Assembly (NCBI RefSeq): GCF_030406405.1
Contig: NZ_JAUEPL010000004.1
Coordinates: forward strand, 124,001-188,000
Direction of reading: 5' to 3'
DNA length: 64,000 bases
Source: Streptomyces ficellus
Lineage (GTDB): Bacteria; Actinomycetota; Actinomycetes; Streptomycetales; Streptomycetaceae
Made by a program: the position numbers and the translations under genes. Shown here piece after piece: positions 56,045-64,000 of this stretch (position 1 is its first letter; each line of letters starts with the position of its first letter). The notes beneath the pieces were generated by a model, which ran no database searches, was not told the origin of the DNA, and saw nothing but the letters and a program-made list of their open reading frames with translations.

Positions 56045-57202
56045 TTACAGCGTCTTCGGGATGTGCTGGGTGACGCAGTGCACTCCACCGCCTCCCCAGC
56101 CGAGGGTGCGGGCCGGGGCGCCGATGACCTCGCGGGTGGGGAAGAGGGTGCGGAACTGGGCGAGGGCCAGGGTGTCCACCGGCTCGCCGGACAGGGGGAC
56201 GACGACGCTGCCGCTCGTCTCGTAGTAGTTGGTGTAGCTGAACGTCTCCACCAGCAGCCCGTTGTGCCGGTAGTGCGGCTGGTGGTGCAGCTCCACGATC
56301 TCGAACCGGCGCCCGCGCGCGTCCGTGGCGTTGTCCAGCACCGCCTTGTTGGCCGCCATCCGGGCGTGGTTGGGGCTGGTGGCGTCGGGCTGGGTGTGCA
56401 GGAGGATTTTCGCCGGGCCGAGGTAGGCGGCGACGAGGTCGACGTGCCCGTTGGTGATGTCGTCGTTGTGCAGCCCGTACGGCAGCCAGACGACCTTGCT
56501 CGCCCCGTACGCGGCCAGCAGCGCGGCCTCGATCTCGGCGCGTGTCATGGACGGGTTGCGGCTGGGGTGCAGCAGGCACTCCTCGGTGGTGATGAGCGTG
56601 CCCTGCCCGTCCGTGATGACCGCCCCGCCCTCCAGCACCATGTCGATCGCCTTGCGCTGCACGCCCAGGTGGTCGCAGACGCCGACCGGGAGCAAGTCGT
56701 CCTTGTCGTAGGGGTATTTCTCGCCCCAGCCGTTGAACCTGAAGTCGAGCCCGATCTTCTGCGTCTTGCCCGCGTCGACGGCGAAGACCGGGCCGGTGTC
56801 GCGCGTCCAGCAGTCGTTGATCGGGTACTCGATGACGGTGACCGTGCTGCCGCACCGGGTCCGGGCCGCATCGCCGTGGCCCGGCTCGGCGACCATGAGG
56901 ACGGACTCGAAGCGGGCGATCTCCCGGGCGATGCCGGCTATCTCCGCCTGGACGTCGCGCAGCAGCCCGCCCCAGCCGACGGCCGGGTCCCAGGGCCAGG
57001 CCATGACACAGCCGGAGTGCGCCTCCCACTCCGCGGGGGCGCGAAACACGGTCGTGTTCTCCTTGGCGGTGGTCTCCTCGGTGCTCGTCGCGGCGACGGC
57101 ACGGCCGGAGCCGAGCAGGGCGGCCGCGGCGGCGGAGAGGGCGGCGCCGCCGAGTGCTCTTCTGCTCAGGTGCGGCATGCGGGGCGTGCGGGGCAGGCTC
57201 AT
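56045..57202 (-). CDS. Exported agmatine deiminase family protein (peptidyl-arginine deiminase-like)
   Basis: 385 residues from ATG 57202 (GAGGAG upstream). A twin-arginine-like leader (LSRRALGGAALSAAAAALLG, cleavage near AVAA) precedes a guanidino-modifying domain: EWEAHSGCVMAWPWD, DCWTRDTGPVF, LEGGAVITDGQGTLI, NGHVDLVAAYLG and catalytic Cys in GWGGGGVHCVTQH. It hydrolyses agmatine or another guanidine, releasing ammonia. An exported form is less usual. It lies 473 bp downstream of the APC permease on the same strand and the pair suggests amine use. Confidence 0.88.
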   Translation of the reverse strand: MSLPRTPRMPHLSRRALGGAALSAAAAALLGSGRAVAATSTEETTAKENTTVFRAPAEWEAHSGCVMAWPWDPAVGWGGLLRDVQAEIAGIAREIARFESVLMVAEPGHGDAARTRCGSTVTVIEYPINDCWTRDTGPVFAVDAGKTQKIGLDFRFNGWGEKYPYDKDDLLPVGVCDHLGVQRKAIDMVLEGGAVITDGQGTLITTEECLLHPSRNPSMTRAEIEAALLAAYGASKVVWLPYGLHNDDITNGHVDLVAAYLGPAKILLHTQPDATSPNHARMAANKAVLDNATDARGRRFEIVELHHQPHYRHNGLLVETFSYTNYYETSGSVVVPLSGEPVDTLALAQFRTLFPTREVIGAPARTLGWGGGGVHCVTQHIPKTL

Positions 57203-57675
57203 GTCGTATCTCCTCTGCAGTACGGGGCTGATGCGGTCGGACAGGGGGTGCTGGGGGCGTCGCCGCCCCGGGAATCGGGGAATCGGGACGGCCCCGGCCG
57301 CCCGGAGCCCGGAACGGTCCGGGCCTCCGGGCGGGGCCTCTGTGCCCGGGTGCGCCGGGCCGGGTGCCCCGGGCCGGGGGCTCCGGGCCGGGTGCGCCAT
57401 CGGGTCGGAGCGGGCCGGGCGCTCCGGGCCGGGTGCGCCATCGGGTCGGAGCGGGCCGGGGTGACCCGGCTGGATGGGACGGGTCGAGCGGCTGGTGACC
57501 CGGCATGGTCGTGGGCGCGCCGGTCGGCTCCCTCCCACCCGGCCTGCGGTGCGCGAGCCGGGCTGGAGCGCGAGGACGTCGCCGGCCTCGGCAGTGGGGG
57601 CCGAGACCGGCGTCGTGCCCAGCCGGGGTGGCGCCCGAGGGGTTGTCGGCGCGGCCGGGTGGGGCGGCCGAGCCG
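57203..57675. other. 473-bp GC-rich region with repeats
   Basis: No gene supported. It holds a perfect 40-bp direct repeat (57380-57419 and 57421-57460, one base between) made of GGGCCGGG-type blocks, with a degenerate third piece just upstream. Confidence 0.7.
57380..57460. repeat. 40-bp direct repeat, two perfect copies
   Basis: Copies at 57380-57419 and 57421-57460. Long GC-rich units like this are typical of slippage-prone intergenic sequence. Confidence 0.85.
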
Positions 57676-59238
57676 TCAGGAGGCGTCGGCTGCGAGCGCG
57701 GCGGACTCGCCCGCGTCCGGCGCACGGACATCGCCGGCCGACGGCTGGTCGCCCCGCTCGCCCCGCTCGTCGCGGATCTTGTCCTGCGGGCGCTTCGCGA
57801 TCAGGTAGACCAGCCCGGCGAGGATGATCACGGTGGTGCCGATGAGCCCGGCCCAGACCTGGTACCAGGGGGCGCCCGGAGGGGCGAGGATGGCGCGCGG
57901 CCAGCAGACGTTGACGACCTCGAAGCCGGTCCACAGGACGGCCAGCGCGTTGAGGACCGTGCCCTTCCTGCCCTGCCGGATGTGCCCCGAGGGCACCCAC
58001 GTGGAGCGGAGGCGGGCGACCAGCGCGGCCAGGGAGGTCAGGAAGAACGGCAGGAAGGTCGCCGCCGTACCGAAGGCGATCAGGCTGCCGATGGCGGTGG
58101 CGTCGAGGCCCAGCAGCAGTGCCGTACCGCTGACCAGGGTGGAGGCGACCAGGCCGCCGATGGGTGCCCGGCGCCGGTTGACCTTCCGTACCTGCCGGGA
58201 GAAGGGGAACACCCCGTCCCGGGCCAGCGAGTACAGCCCGCGCGCCGCCCCGCCCTGGGACGCCATGGCACACGCGAGGAAGCCGACCAGGACGACGGCC
58301 ACGAAGGGCTTGTCCGACCAGGAGCCGAAGGAGTGCACGACCGCCGTGGTCACCGGGTCGATGTCCTCGCCCAGGACGACCTTCTCGGGGGCGGGGTGGG
58401 ACAGGGCGACCGCCATCGCGTTGAGGATCACGACCGCGCCGACGCTGAGCAGCGCCCACCACATGGCGCGCGGCACCTGCCGCCCCGCGTCCTTGGTCTC
58501 CTCGGAGGTCGAGACGCAGGCGTCGAAGCCGATGAACGCCCAGCCCGCCACGGCGACGGCGGCCAGGAAGGCCAGGACGGTGGAACCGCCGGACAGCGCC
58601 TCGGCGCCCATGGTGTCCGTGAACAGCACGAAGTCGTGCTCCCGGAAGAACAGCAGCAGGGAGAAGCCGACCAGGACGGACGCGACCGCTTCCGCCGCGA
58701 TGCCCAGGGACACGATGAAGCTCAGGACCCGGATCCCGTAGGCGTTGATCAGCATGCAGCCGAGGAGGATGGAGACGGCCACCGCCACCATCGCCCCGGG
58801 CGACGGCGTGATCCCGAAGAGGGCGAAGACCCAGGGGGAGGCGAGGTACGCCACGGTGGTGTTGCCGAACATCACGGCGAACTGCCACACCCAGCCGCCC
58901 ATCCAGCCGAACGCCGGCCCCAGCAGGCGGCGGCTCCACTGGTACGGGCCGCCCGCGAGCGGCCACTGGGATGCGAGCTCGGAGTAGACGTTCACGACCA
59001 GGCACTGGCCGACGAGTACCACCGGCAGCGCCCAGATCCAGGCGGGACCCGCGACGGTCGTGCCGACCATGGCCACCGCGTAGAGGGCCACCACGGGTGA
59101 GACCACGGCGAAGCCCATGGAGATGTTGCCGAGGATGCCGAGGCTGCGGCGCAACTCCTGGCGGTAGCCCAGGTCGCCGAGGCGGGCGGCATCGGCGTCA
59201 CTGTCCGGGGCTATGGGTTCGGGTGGAGCGGGCGTCAT
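57676..59238 (-). CDS. APC superfamily amino acid/amine permease
   Basis: 520 residues from ATG 59238. Twelve or so TM helices with the APC signature: LGILGNISMGFAVVSPVVALYAVA, then NVYSELASQWPLAGGPYQWS, GWAFIGFDACVSTSEETKDA and QVPRAMWWALLSVGAV, ASQGGAARGLYSLARDGVFPFS. The EETKDA-PRA block is typical of the actinobacterial amino acid/GABA-type permeases. Divergent from a TetR gene, with an operator at 59262-59280. Confidence 0.92.
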   Translation of the reverse strand: MTPAPPEPIAPDSDADAARLGDLGYRQELRRSLGILGNISMGFAVVSPVVALYAVAMVGTTVAGPAWIWALPVVLVGQCLVVNVYSELASQWPLAGGPYQWSRRLLGPAFGWMGGWVWQFAVMFGNTTVAYLASPWVFALFGITPSPGAMVAVAVSILLGCMLINAYGIRVLSFIVSLGIAAEAVASVLVGFSLLLFFREHDFVLFTDTMGAEALSGGSTVLAFLAAVAVAGWAFIGFDACVSTSEETKDAGRQVPRAMWWALLSVGAVVILNAMAVALSHPAPEKVVLGEDIDPVTTAVVHSFGSWSDKPFVAVVLVGFLACAMASQGGAARGLYSLARDGVFPFSRQVRKVNRRRAPIGGLVASTLVSGTALLLGLDATAIGSLIAFGTAATFLPFFLTSLAALVARLRSTWVPSGHIRQGRKGTVLNALAVLWTGFEVVNVCWPRAILAPPGAPWYQVWAGLIGTTVIILAGLVYLIAKRPQDKIRDERGERGDQPSAGDVRAPDAGESAALAADAS

Positions 59239-59261
59239 GGGTCACCTCGGCGTCGCAGCTA

Positions 59262-59280
59262 TATCTAACATTGTTAGGTA
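59262..59280. promoter_or_regulatory. TetR operator for the permease promoter
   Basis: CTAACATTGTTAG (59265-59277), perfect 6-bp arms around T, with two further matched bases outside. Low GC in a high-GC gap, 24 bases before the permease start. Confidence 0.7.
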
Positions 59281-59369
59281 TCGGGGTGCGGGGAACTTAA
59301 CGCGCCACTGGCCGAATGTGAACCCCTTCCGCCCGGTAACCTGGCGGCGGAAAGAGGGGGAGCACCGCG

Positions 59370-60035
59370 ATGGGCCGACCGAGCCAGCCACTGCTCAGCC
59401 GCGAGAGCATCGCGCGCACCGCGCTCGAACTGCTCGAGGAGAGGGGCCCCCAGGCCCTGACGATGCGGGCCCTCGCCCAGCGCCTGGGAGTGCGCGGGGC
59501 GTCGCTCTACCACCACGTGGCGTCCAAGGACGACCTGCTGGACGCCGCCCTGGAGCGGATCAACGAGGAGATCGACCTCGCCCCGCTCGACGACCCGCGC
59601 TGGCGCGAGGGCATCGCCGCGTACGCCCGTGGCTACCGGCGCGTCTACCTCCGCTACCCGCACATGATCGCTCTGGTGGCCCGCCGCCGCGTGGAGGCGG
59701 ACAAGGCCCTGCGCGGCTACGACACCCTGATCGCCGCCCTGGTCCGTATCGGCTGCACTCCCGCCAAGGCGGCCGAGGTCGCCGCCGCGCTCGACTACCT
59801 GGTCCTCGGCTCGGCCCTGGAGACCTTCACCGCCGGCTTCACCCGCCCCCCGGACCGCTACCGCCCGGCCTACCCCTCCCTCGCCGCCGCCCTCGAAGAC
59901 GCCGACGCCGACCCCTCGGGCCTGGCCGGCCTGGACGACCGCGGCTTCGAGGCGGGCCTCGCCCTCCTCCTCGACGGCCTGGCCGCCGTCGTCACCCCTG
60001 ACCAGGGAGGCACACCCCTTGCCCTGGAGGGGTGA
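59370..60035 (+). CDS. TetR family regulator
   Basis: 221 residues from ATG 59370. [51 protein letters not shown]. The C-terminal domain ([41 protein letters not shown]) is of the TetR_C type common in actinobacteria. It is divergent from the permease and probably represses the permease-deiminase genes. Confidence 0.92.
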   Translation: MGRPSQPLLSRESIARTALELLEERGPQALTMRALAQRLGVRGASLYHHVASKDDLLDAALERINEEIDLAPLDDPRWREGIAAYARGYRRVYLRYPHMIALVARRRVEADKALRGYDTLIAALVRIGCTPAKAAEVAAALDYLVLGSALETFTAGFTRPPDRYRPAYPSLAAALEDADADPSGLAGLDDRGFEAGLALLLDGLAAVVTPDQGGTPLALEG

Positions 60036-60320
60036 GCGGTAACGACGCGGCTGGCGGAGATGCGGACGGTGTGAAGACGTACGAGATCCGCACCTACGGG
60101 TGCCGGATGAACGTCCATGACTCCGAGCGTCTCTCCGGCCTTCTGGAGGAGGCCGGCTACGTCCGCGCCCCCGAGGGAGCCGATGGTGACGCGGACGTCG
60201 TCGTCTTCAACACGTGCGCGGTACGGGAGAACGCCGACAACAAGCTGTACGGCAACCTCGGCCGGCTCGCCCCGATGAAGTCGAAGCGGCCCGGCATGCA
60301 GATCGCAGTCGTTGGCTGCC
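60032..60320 (+). pseudogene. MiaB N-terminal fragment
   Basis: From GTG 60032, which overlaps the TetR stop. [54 protein letters not shown] and NLGRLAP follow tRNA 2-methylthiotransferase MiaB (UPF0004 domain, first two cluster cysteines), with Gln to Arg in YGCxMN. The match ends at QIAVVGC near 60315, where MiaB should continue with a further 400 residues including the radical SAM domain. A functional miaB must be elsewhere. Confidence 0.85.
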
Positions 60321-60324
60321 CAGA

Positions 60325-60838
60325 ATCCCATCACCGTCACGGTCGATCTCCTGAAACCCTCGGGCGAGGTCGGCCGGTTGCAGTTGGGGACCGAAGACCC
60401 GGCGGTACTCCGCCAGCTCCAGATGTCCGCTCTGATCGCAGTCGGCCGCGTCGAAGACCGCCGCCATGACCTGGAGCAGCCCGGATCGCAGGTACGGTCG
60501 GCCCGCGGCCGGGTCCGACAGCGTGCCCACCACGAACTCGTCCTTGGAGACGCAGCCGTCGTCGTCCGTGTCCAGCGCGGGCAGTTGGGCCCACCACCCG
60601 TCGAAGGCGTCGTAGACCCGCTGTTCAGCCCTATCGGTGAGATCGAGCGGCCAGCACACGGAGAGCACCATGGCCTGCAGGTCCTCACAGGTAATGAAGC
60701 CGTAGCAGGTCTGGTCGAGTACGTCGTCGAAGAAGCGTCCCACCCGCGCCGGGCGCGCATCCGCCGCGCCCGAGCGCCGGCGCGGAGCCGGGATTCGACG
60801 CCGGGCGACCCGCGGTTCGACAGATCGGCCTTCCATGG
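60325..60838 (-). pseudogene. EF-hand (calcium-binding) protein fragment
   Basis: On the minus strand: VGRFFDDVLDQTCYGFITCED, then LDTDDDGCVSKDEFVVG (EF-hand loop) and [21 protein letters not shown] (EF-hand loop), ending [12 protein letters not shown], the start of a third loop. The frame then enters antisense miaB sequence, so the end of the gene is lost. This resembles calerythrin-like actinobacterial calcium-binding proteins. Confidence 0.75.
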
Positions 60839-61039
60839 CAGCCGACACGAGCGGCAGAAACCGCCACCTTGCCGGTCGGCCGGCCAGACACCACCGGGCG
60901 GTGTGGCGTGGTGCACGAGCCACGACAGAGTCCGGTCGCGGCGACGAACGGGCGAGTGCAGTCGGCGACGGTACGTCGGGCCGGGGGTGGGGGCGGCGTC
61001 GACGTAGCCGTCTGCGGCGAGGTGCGTCTGGGGGTTCAT
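60760..61039 (-). pseudogene. Small ORF B, coupled, C-terminus unclear
   Basis: ATG 61039 with GGAGG upstream gives MNPQTHLAADGYVDAAPTPG, HSPVRRRDRTLSWLVHHATPP and FCRSCRLPWKADLSNRGS. The frame continues into non-coding-looking sequence over the EF-hand piece, so the natural end is unknown. The ATG overlaps the restored stop of ORF A (TGATG). Confidence 0.4.
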
Positions 61040-61241
61040 CAGCTGGCCTCCGCCAGGGTCTCTGTGGGGCGAGGCGAGTGAGGTCGGGAGTGTACTGAGC
61101 GAGGTCCAGCAGCTCGCGATTGCGCCGCTTCTGGGCATCGGTGAGCGGCCGGACGTGCGGGCTGTGGCGGTGCCAGAGCGGCGAGGCCGGCGGCTCGGGG
61201 TAGGCGAGCGTGTGGTCGACGTCGCGGTTGGTGCTGCTCAT
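61039..61241 (-). pseudogene. Small ORF A with frameshift
   Basis: ATG 61241 follows GGAGGG and overlaps the stop of ORF Z (ATGA). MSSTNRDVDHTLAYPEPPAS and LTDAQKRRNRELLDLAQYTP read well. Adding one C in the CCCC run near 61070 restores LAPxTETLAEAS and a TGA at 61039-61041 that overlaps the ORF B start. The 203-bp span is one base short of whole codons, as expected for a one-base loss. Confidence 0.45.
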
Positions 61242-61528
61242 TGAGCCCTCCACCTGGAGGTGAGGGGGCAGGCGTGGTCGGTGGTCCCGCCCTTGGGCGG
61301 GTCGGAGCCGAACGGGTCTGGACGGGGTGCTCCGCGTTCCAGAGCTCCGCACACGTTGTGCACGGGCTCGTCGGCGTGGGACCTCAGCGGGGTGGTGGTG
61401 CCACACAGCACGCCCGACGCGGGCAGGGCGGAGTGCTTGTAGTGGCGCCAGTTCAGGAGCCGGACCGGCGCCACGGGCTGTTCCGGCGGTGTGGGCACCG
61501 CGCGCACGTGGCGGCGCCGAGTGGTCAC
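61238..61528 (-). CDS. Small ORF Z (96 residues)
   Basis: GTG 61528 overlaps the ORF Y stop; the TGA overlaps the ORF A ATG. VTTRRRHVRAVPTPPEQPVA, LLNWRHYKHSALPASGVLCG, EPVHNVCGALERG and a basic tail. The LLNWRHYKHSALP and paired Cys look like small zinc-binding proteins in Streptomyces accessory regions; the name of the family is uncertain. The C-terminal part might also be read in another frame, so it too may be damaged. Confidence 0.45.
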   Translation of the reverse strand: MTTRRRHVRAVPTPPEQPVAPVRLLNWRHYKHSALPASGVLCGTTTPLRSHADEPVHNVCGALERGAPRPDPFGSDPPKGGTTDHACPLTSRWRAQ

Positions 61529-61850
61529 GGCCGCAGGTGCGGCAGTTGCTGGAGGACCTGAGCGATCAGGTTCCCGGTGGCCGCCAGGGTCCGAACTGTC
61601 CGCGCGCGGGGATCGGCAGGGCGAGGGCTTGGACGTCGCTGGCTTCCAGATGCCACGCGTCGGGCTGTGCCCCCGGCGTGCAGAGCGGGGAGCCGCCGGG
61701 GTTCGGGTGGCAGCTGGTCAGCCGGTCGACGCCGATCACTGCGCCGGTCGTCAGCTCGCGGCTGCGGATCGTGCGGGTGATCAGCGGCATGCGAAGGGCT
61801 GGCCGGTCGATCTGCTGGCTCGCGTGCAGCAGCAGCCAGCCGCAACGGTC
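61525..61850 (-). pseudogene. ASCH-like domain gene Y, frameshifted and 5'-truncated
   Basis: GWLLLHASQQIDRPALRMPL, ELTTGAVIGVDRLTSCHPNP, QPDAWHLEASDVQALALPIP and GQFGPWRPPG match an ASCH (PUA-like) domain. One extra G in the CCGGGAACC run near 61577 would continue it with NLIAQVLQQLPHLRP and a stop overlapping ORF Z (GTGA). Residues before GWLLLH are missing or scrambled. Confidence 0.5.
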
Positions 61851-62055
61851 TGCTGCGCCAGCAGCTGGCCGACCGTGCCGGTGTCGTCCGGGTACTGCCG
61901 AGGCAGCCGAGGAGCGGCGACAGCGCACATCCGGGGCCGCCGGGCCTGGGGTGATCGTCCGGTGCCGGGGCCAGATTCAGCAGGCGTACCGTGAGCGAGC
62001 ACCGGACGACGACGGCGTACCGAAGCCGGTCTCGGGGTGGGGTTACCTCTGCGGG

Positions 62056-62661
62056 TCAGACGGGGGTGTTCTCGTCGGGGACGAAGGGGTCTCCGTGGCC
62101 GGGGACGACCAGGGCGGGCTTGAGGGCGAGAATTTTGCGGCGGGAGGCGCGCAGACCCTCATGGTCGTCGGAGGTGGGATCTTCGGCGGGGCCGTGGACG
62201 CTCCACCAGGCGTGGGTGAGGACGACGGTCCCTTCGGCGGTGTCCGCGACGGTGGAGATGTCCTGGGGGGTGTGGCCGGGCGTTTCGATCAGGCGGATCG
62301 AAGGGGAAAGCCGGTGCCCGTCGGCGGGCCGGTCGTACCAGAGGTTGTTGTGGTAGACGGCCCAGACGTCGTGGGCGCGCGCGTTGGGGAAGAGGGCTGC
62401 GTTGAGGGTGTGGTCGGGGTGGTGGTGGCTGAAGACCACGTCGGTCACCTGCTCGGGGCTGATTCCGGCGGCGGCGAGCGGGTCGAGGATGAGTTTGCGG
62501 TCCTCGACCATGCCGGGGTCGACGACGACGATTGTGTCGCCGTCGCGCAGGAGGCAAACGGTCGAGGCGACGTGCCAGGGCTTCTCGCGACCGTCGCGAT
62601 CCGCATTGCGTGCGTCAAGGCTGTCGTAGCCGGTGGTCAGCAGGGTGAATGTGGCCGTCAT
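62056..62661 (-). CDS. MBL-fold metallo-hydrolase
   Basis: 201 residues from ATG 62661. Metal motif VFSHHHPDHTLN, then ETPGHTPQDIS, VVLTHAWWS and VVPGHGDPFVP. It is a compact glyoxalase II-like hydrolase; there is no signal peptide. It lies 143 bases downstream of the CGNR regulator gene on the same strand. Confidence 0.9.
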   Translation of the reverse strand: MTATFTLLTTGYDSLDARNADRDGREKPWHVASTVCLLRDGDTIVVVDPGMVEDRKLILDPLAAAGISPEQVTDVVFSHHHPDHTLNAALFPNARAHDVWAVYHNNLWYDRPADGHRLSPSIRLIETPGHTPQDISTVADTAEGTVVLTHAWWSVHGPAEDPTSDDHEGLRASRRKILALKPALVVPGHGDPFVPDENTPV

Positions 62662-62804
62662 GAGAGGTGATGGTCCTTCGTTGATCGTGGGGGATGGCCG
62701 GATGGAGAGCGCGGTGTGCCATCCATGCCGGGGGCTTGAGGGTGTGCGAAGCCGCGCCCCGGCGCGGGTCTCGTGAACCGTCGGCGGGGCGGGGGTGGCC
62801 GAAC

Positions 62805-63413
62805 TCAGTCGGTGGTGGTCTGGGTGCGGCGGGCGTAGGCGCGAGCGGCGCGGGCTCGGTCGCCGCAGCGGACCGAGCACCACTGGCGGCGCCCGGCGCG
62901 CAGCAGGTAGCGGTTGCAGGGGGCCGAGGGGCAGGCCGTCAGCCGTTCGGCGTCGGGCCCGGTGAGCAGGTCGGCGGCGTCGGCGGCGAGGATGCCCAGG
63001 GCTTGGTCGACGATCTGGTCGATGGGGTGAGGGGCGGTGCGGTGCATGCCGCGGACGGAGTCCCAGCCGAGCGGGGAGGCGGTGGGGACCCGGGTGAGGG
63101 CGTCGTTGACGGCGGCCAGTGCGGTGGCGGGGGCGGGGTGGCCGCCGACTTGGGCGGCGAGCAGGGCGCGTACCTGTTCGCGCAGGGAGCGCAGGCGTGC
63201 CGCGCAGATCTCCTGCATACCGGCGTCCGCGGGGGCCAGGTTGTGGTCGACCAGCCACTGGTTGGCGCCGGACGGGGTGCCCAGCACGTCGAGGAACTGG
63301 CCGCCCGGCAGGGCGATGGCGCTGTTGGCGAGGTCGAGCGCGGGGTAGTGCTCAGCGCCCGGCGCCGGCGGCAGGCCCGGGTCGACAGTTTCGGCGGTAT
63401 CGGTCTCACTCAC
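62805..63413 (-). CDS. CGNR zinc-finger (ABATE domain) regulator
   Basis: 202 residues from GTG 63413. N-terminal ABATE domain (YPALDLANSAIALPGGQFLDVLG, LREQVRALLAAQVG) and a C-terminal zinc ribbon CPSAPCNRYLLRAGRRQWC with SVRCGDRARAARAYARR. The name-giving CGNR is CGDR here. These are stress- or substrate-responsive DNA-binding proteins. The operator at 63438-63468 lies 25 bases upstream. Confidence 0.88.
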   Translation of the reverse strand: MSETDTAETVDPGLPPAPGAEHYPALDLANSAIALPGGQFLDVLGTPSGANQWLVDHNLAPADAGMQEICAARLRSLREQVRALLAAQVGGHPAPATALAAVNDALTRVPTASPLGWDSVRGMHRTAPHPIDQIVDQALGILAADAADLLTGPDAERLTACPSAPCNRYLLRAGRRQWCSVRCGDRARAARAYARRTQTTTD

Positions 63414-63437
63414 GCATCTCACGTTACAGCTTGCTTT

Positions 63438-63468
63438 CATCCGTGACAAACCCCTATGGTCACGGATG
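63438..63468. promoter_or_regulatory. Inverted-repeat operator between CGNR and MBL genes
   Basis: CATCCGTGAC (63438-63447) and GTCACGGATG (63459-63468) are perfect 10-bp arms around 11 bases. A third near half-site, TATCCGTGAG, lies at about 63478-63487 toward the MBL gene. Confidence 0.8.
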
Positions 63469-63499
63469 TAAGCCTATCTATCCGTGAGGTGATTTCGTC

Positions 63500-64000
63500 A
63501 TGACAGTAACCGGCGCGTCCAGCGAGCAGGTCCCCGTCCGTGTCTTCGGCGGCCCGACCGCGCTCATCGCGTACGGCGGGCTGAGGTTCCTGACCGACCC
63601 GACCTTCGACGCCCCCGGCACCTACCCGTCGGGGCTGGCCAAGACCGCGCCTGCCTCCGCCGCGCCCGCCGATCTGGGCCGTATCGATGTGGTGCTGCTG
63701 TCGCATGACGAGCACGACGACAACCTCGATGCCTCGGGCCGCGCCCTGCTCGCCGACGTACCCCTGACCCTGACCACGCCCAGCGGCGCGGGCCGACTGG
63801 GCGGCACCGCACGCCCCCTGAAGGACTGGGAGTCCATCGAGCTGGACCGCCCCGGCGGCGGCACGATCACCGTCACCGGCGTTCCGGCCCTGCACGGACC
63901 GGGGGCACGCGAGGACCTCGAACCGGTCGTCGGCGAGGTCGTCGGCTTCGTCCTGAGCGGTGATGGCCTGCCCACCGTCTACGTCAGCGGCGACAACGCC
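63500..64000 (+). CDS. MBL-fold hydrolase, UlaG-like, 3' end outside the window
   Basis: 167 codons from ATG 63500 (GAGGTGA upstream), still open at the window end. PVRVFGGPTALIAYGGLRFLTDPTFDAP, then LLSHDEHDDNLD (metal motif), VPLTLTTPSGAGRLGG and GVPALHGPG. This is the UlaG/YtnP-like branch of MBL-fold proteins. It is divergent from the CGNR gene, so both are probably controlled by it. Confidence 0.88.
   Translation, partial: MTVTGASSEQVPVRVFGGPTALIAYGGLRFLTDPTFDAPGTYPSGLAKTAPASAAPADLGRIDVVLLSHDEHDDNLDASGRALLADVPLTLTTPSGAGRLGGTARPLKDWESIELDRPGGGTITVTGVPALHGPGAREDLEPVVGEVVGFVLSGDGLPTVYVSGDNA

Overview
The window is a 64 kb piece of a high-GC actinobacterial chromosome, almost certainly Streptomyces. 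The signs are codons nearly always ending in G or C, frequent GTG and TTG starts behind GGAGG-type ribosome sites, many secreted proteins, several SpoIIE-type phosphatases with STAS and HATPase anti-sigma proteins, a large LuxR (LAL-type) regulator and a stressosome. I see no tRNA, rRNA or CRISPR array. The many paralogous regulators, broken genes, IS remnants and repeats point to an accessory region such as a chromosome arm, not the conserved core.

0-13 kb: a membrane-anchored S1 protease (5' end outside the window), small secreted proteins, an ArsR-like regulator, an I36-type inhibitor, a lipoprotein, a truncated GH30-like glycosidase tail, a lactonase, a holin-like protein, an alpha/beta hydrolase, a YciO/Sua5 protein, a PPK2 polyphosphate kinase, and a sigma factor fused through a membrane segment to an extracellular CAP domain.

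13-27 kb is a stress-signalling hub. It holds an RsbW-like kinase, a STAS antagonist, an ANTAR-GAF-PAS-PP2C phosphatase, a 1525-residue multi-HAMP hybrid histidine kinase and a stressosome operon rsbR-rsbS-rsbT. The phosphatase-kinase-stressosome block lies between two MarR genes in direct orientation that share a 495-bp block with one mismatch. A further PP2C phosphatase is divergent from the second MarR gene.

27-38 kb: membrane, redox and degradative genes (YihY/BrkB, F420/PPOX, a double ABM-domain protein, an S8 protease with P-domain, an acyl-CoA dehydrogenase with PadR and a clear operator, a VOC protein), one frameshifted secreted protein, and a rifampin monooxygenase (rox) preceded by a probable rifamycin-associated element.

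38-46 kb is the most promising uncharacterised system. One arm is ATP-grasp ligase, ATP-grasp ligase, MFS transporter and Fem/GNAT-like acyltransferase, with coupled or nearly abutting genes. The other, divergent arm is a HemN-like radical SAM enzyme coupled to a DUF1152 protein. It looks like a small biosynthetic cluster for a modified amino acid or short peptide.

46-64 kb: a TetR regulator with a flavin monooxygenase and twin operators, a HAD-like protein, an LAL regulator, a PETase/cutinase-like polyester hydrolase, a TOPRIM protein, an IS5-like remnant, an agmatine deiminase and APC permease opposite a TetR regulator, then a decayed zone (miaB fragment, EF-hand fragment, a chain of overlapping tiny ORFs, an ASCH-like remnant), and finally two MBL-fold hydrolases around a CGNR-type regulator with a strong inverted-repeat operator.
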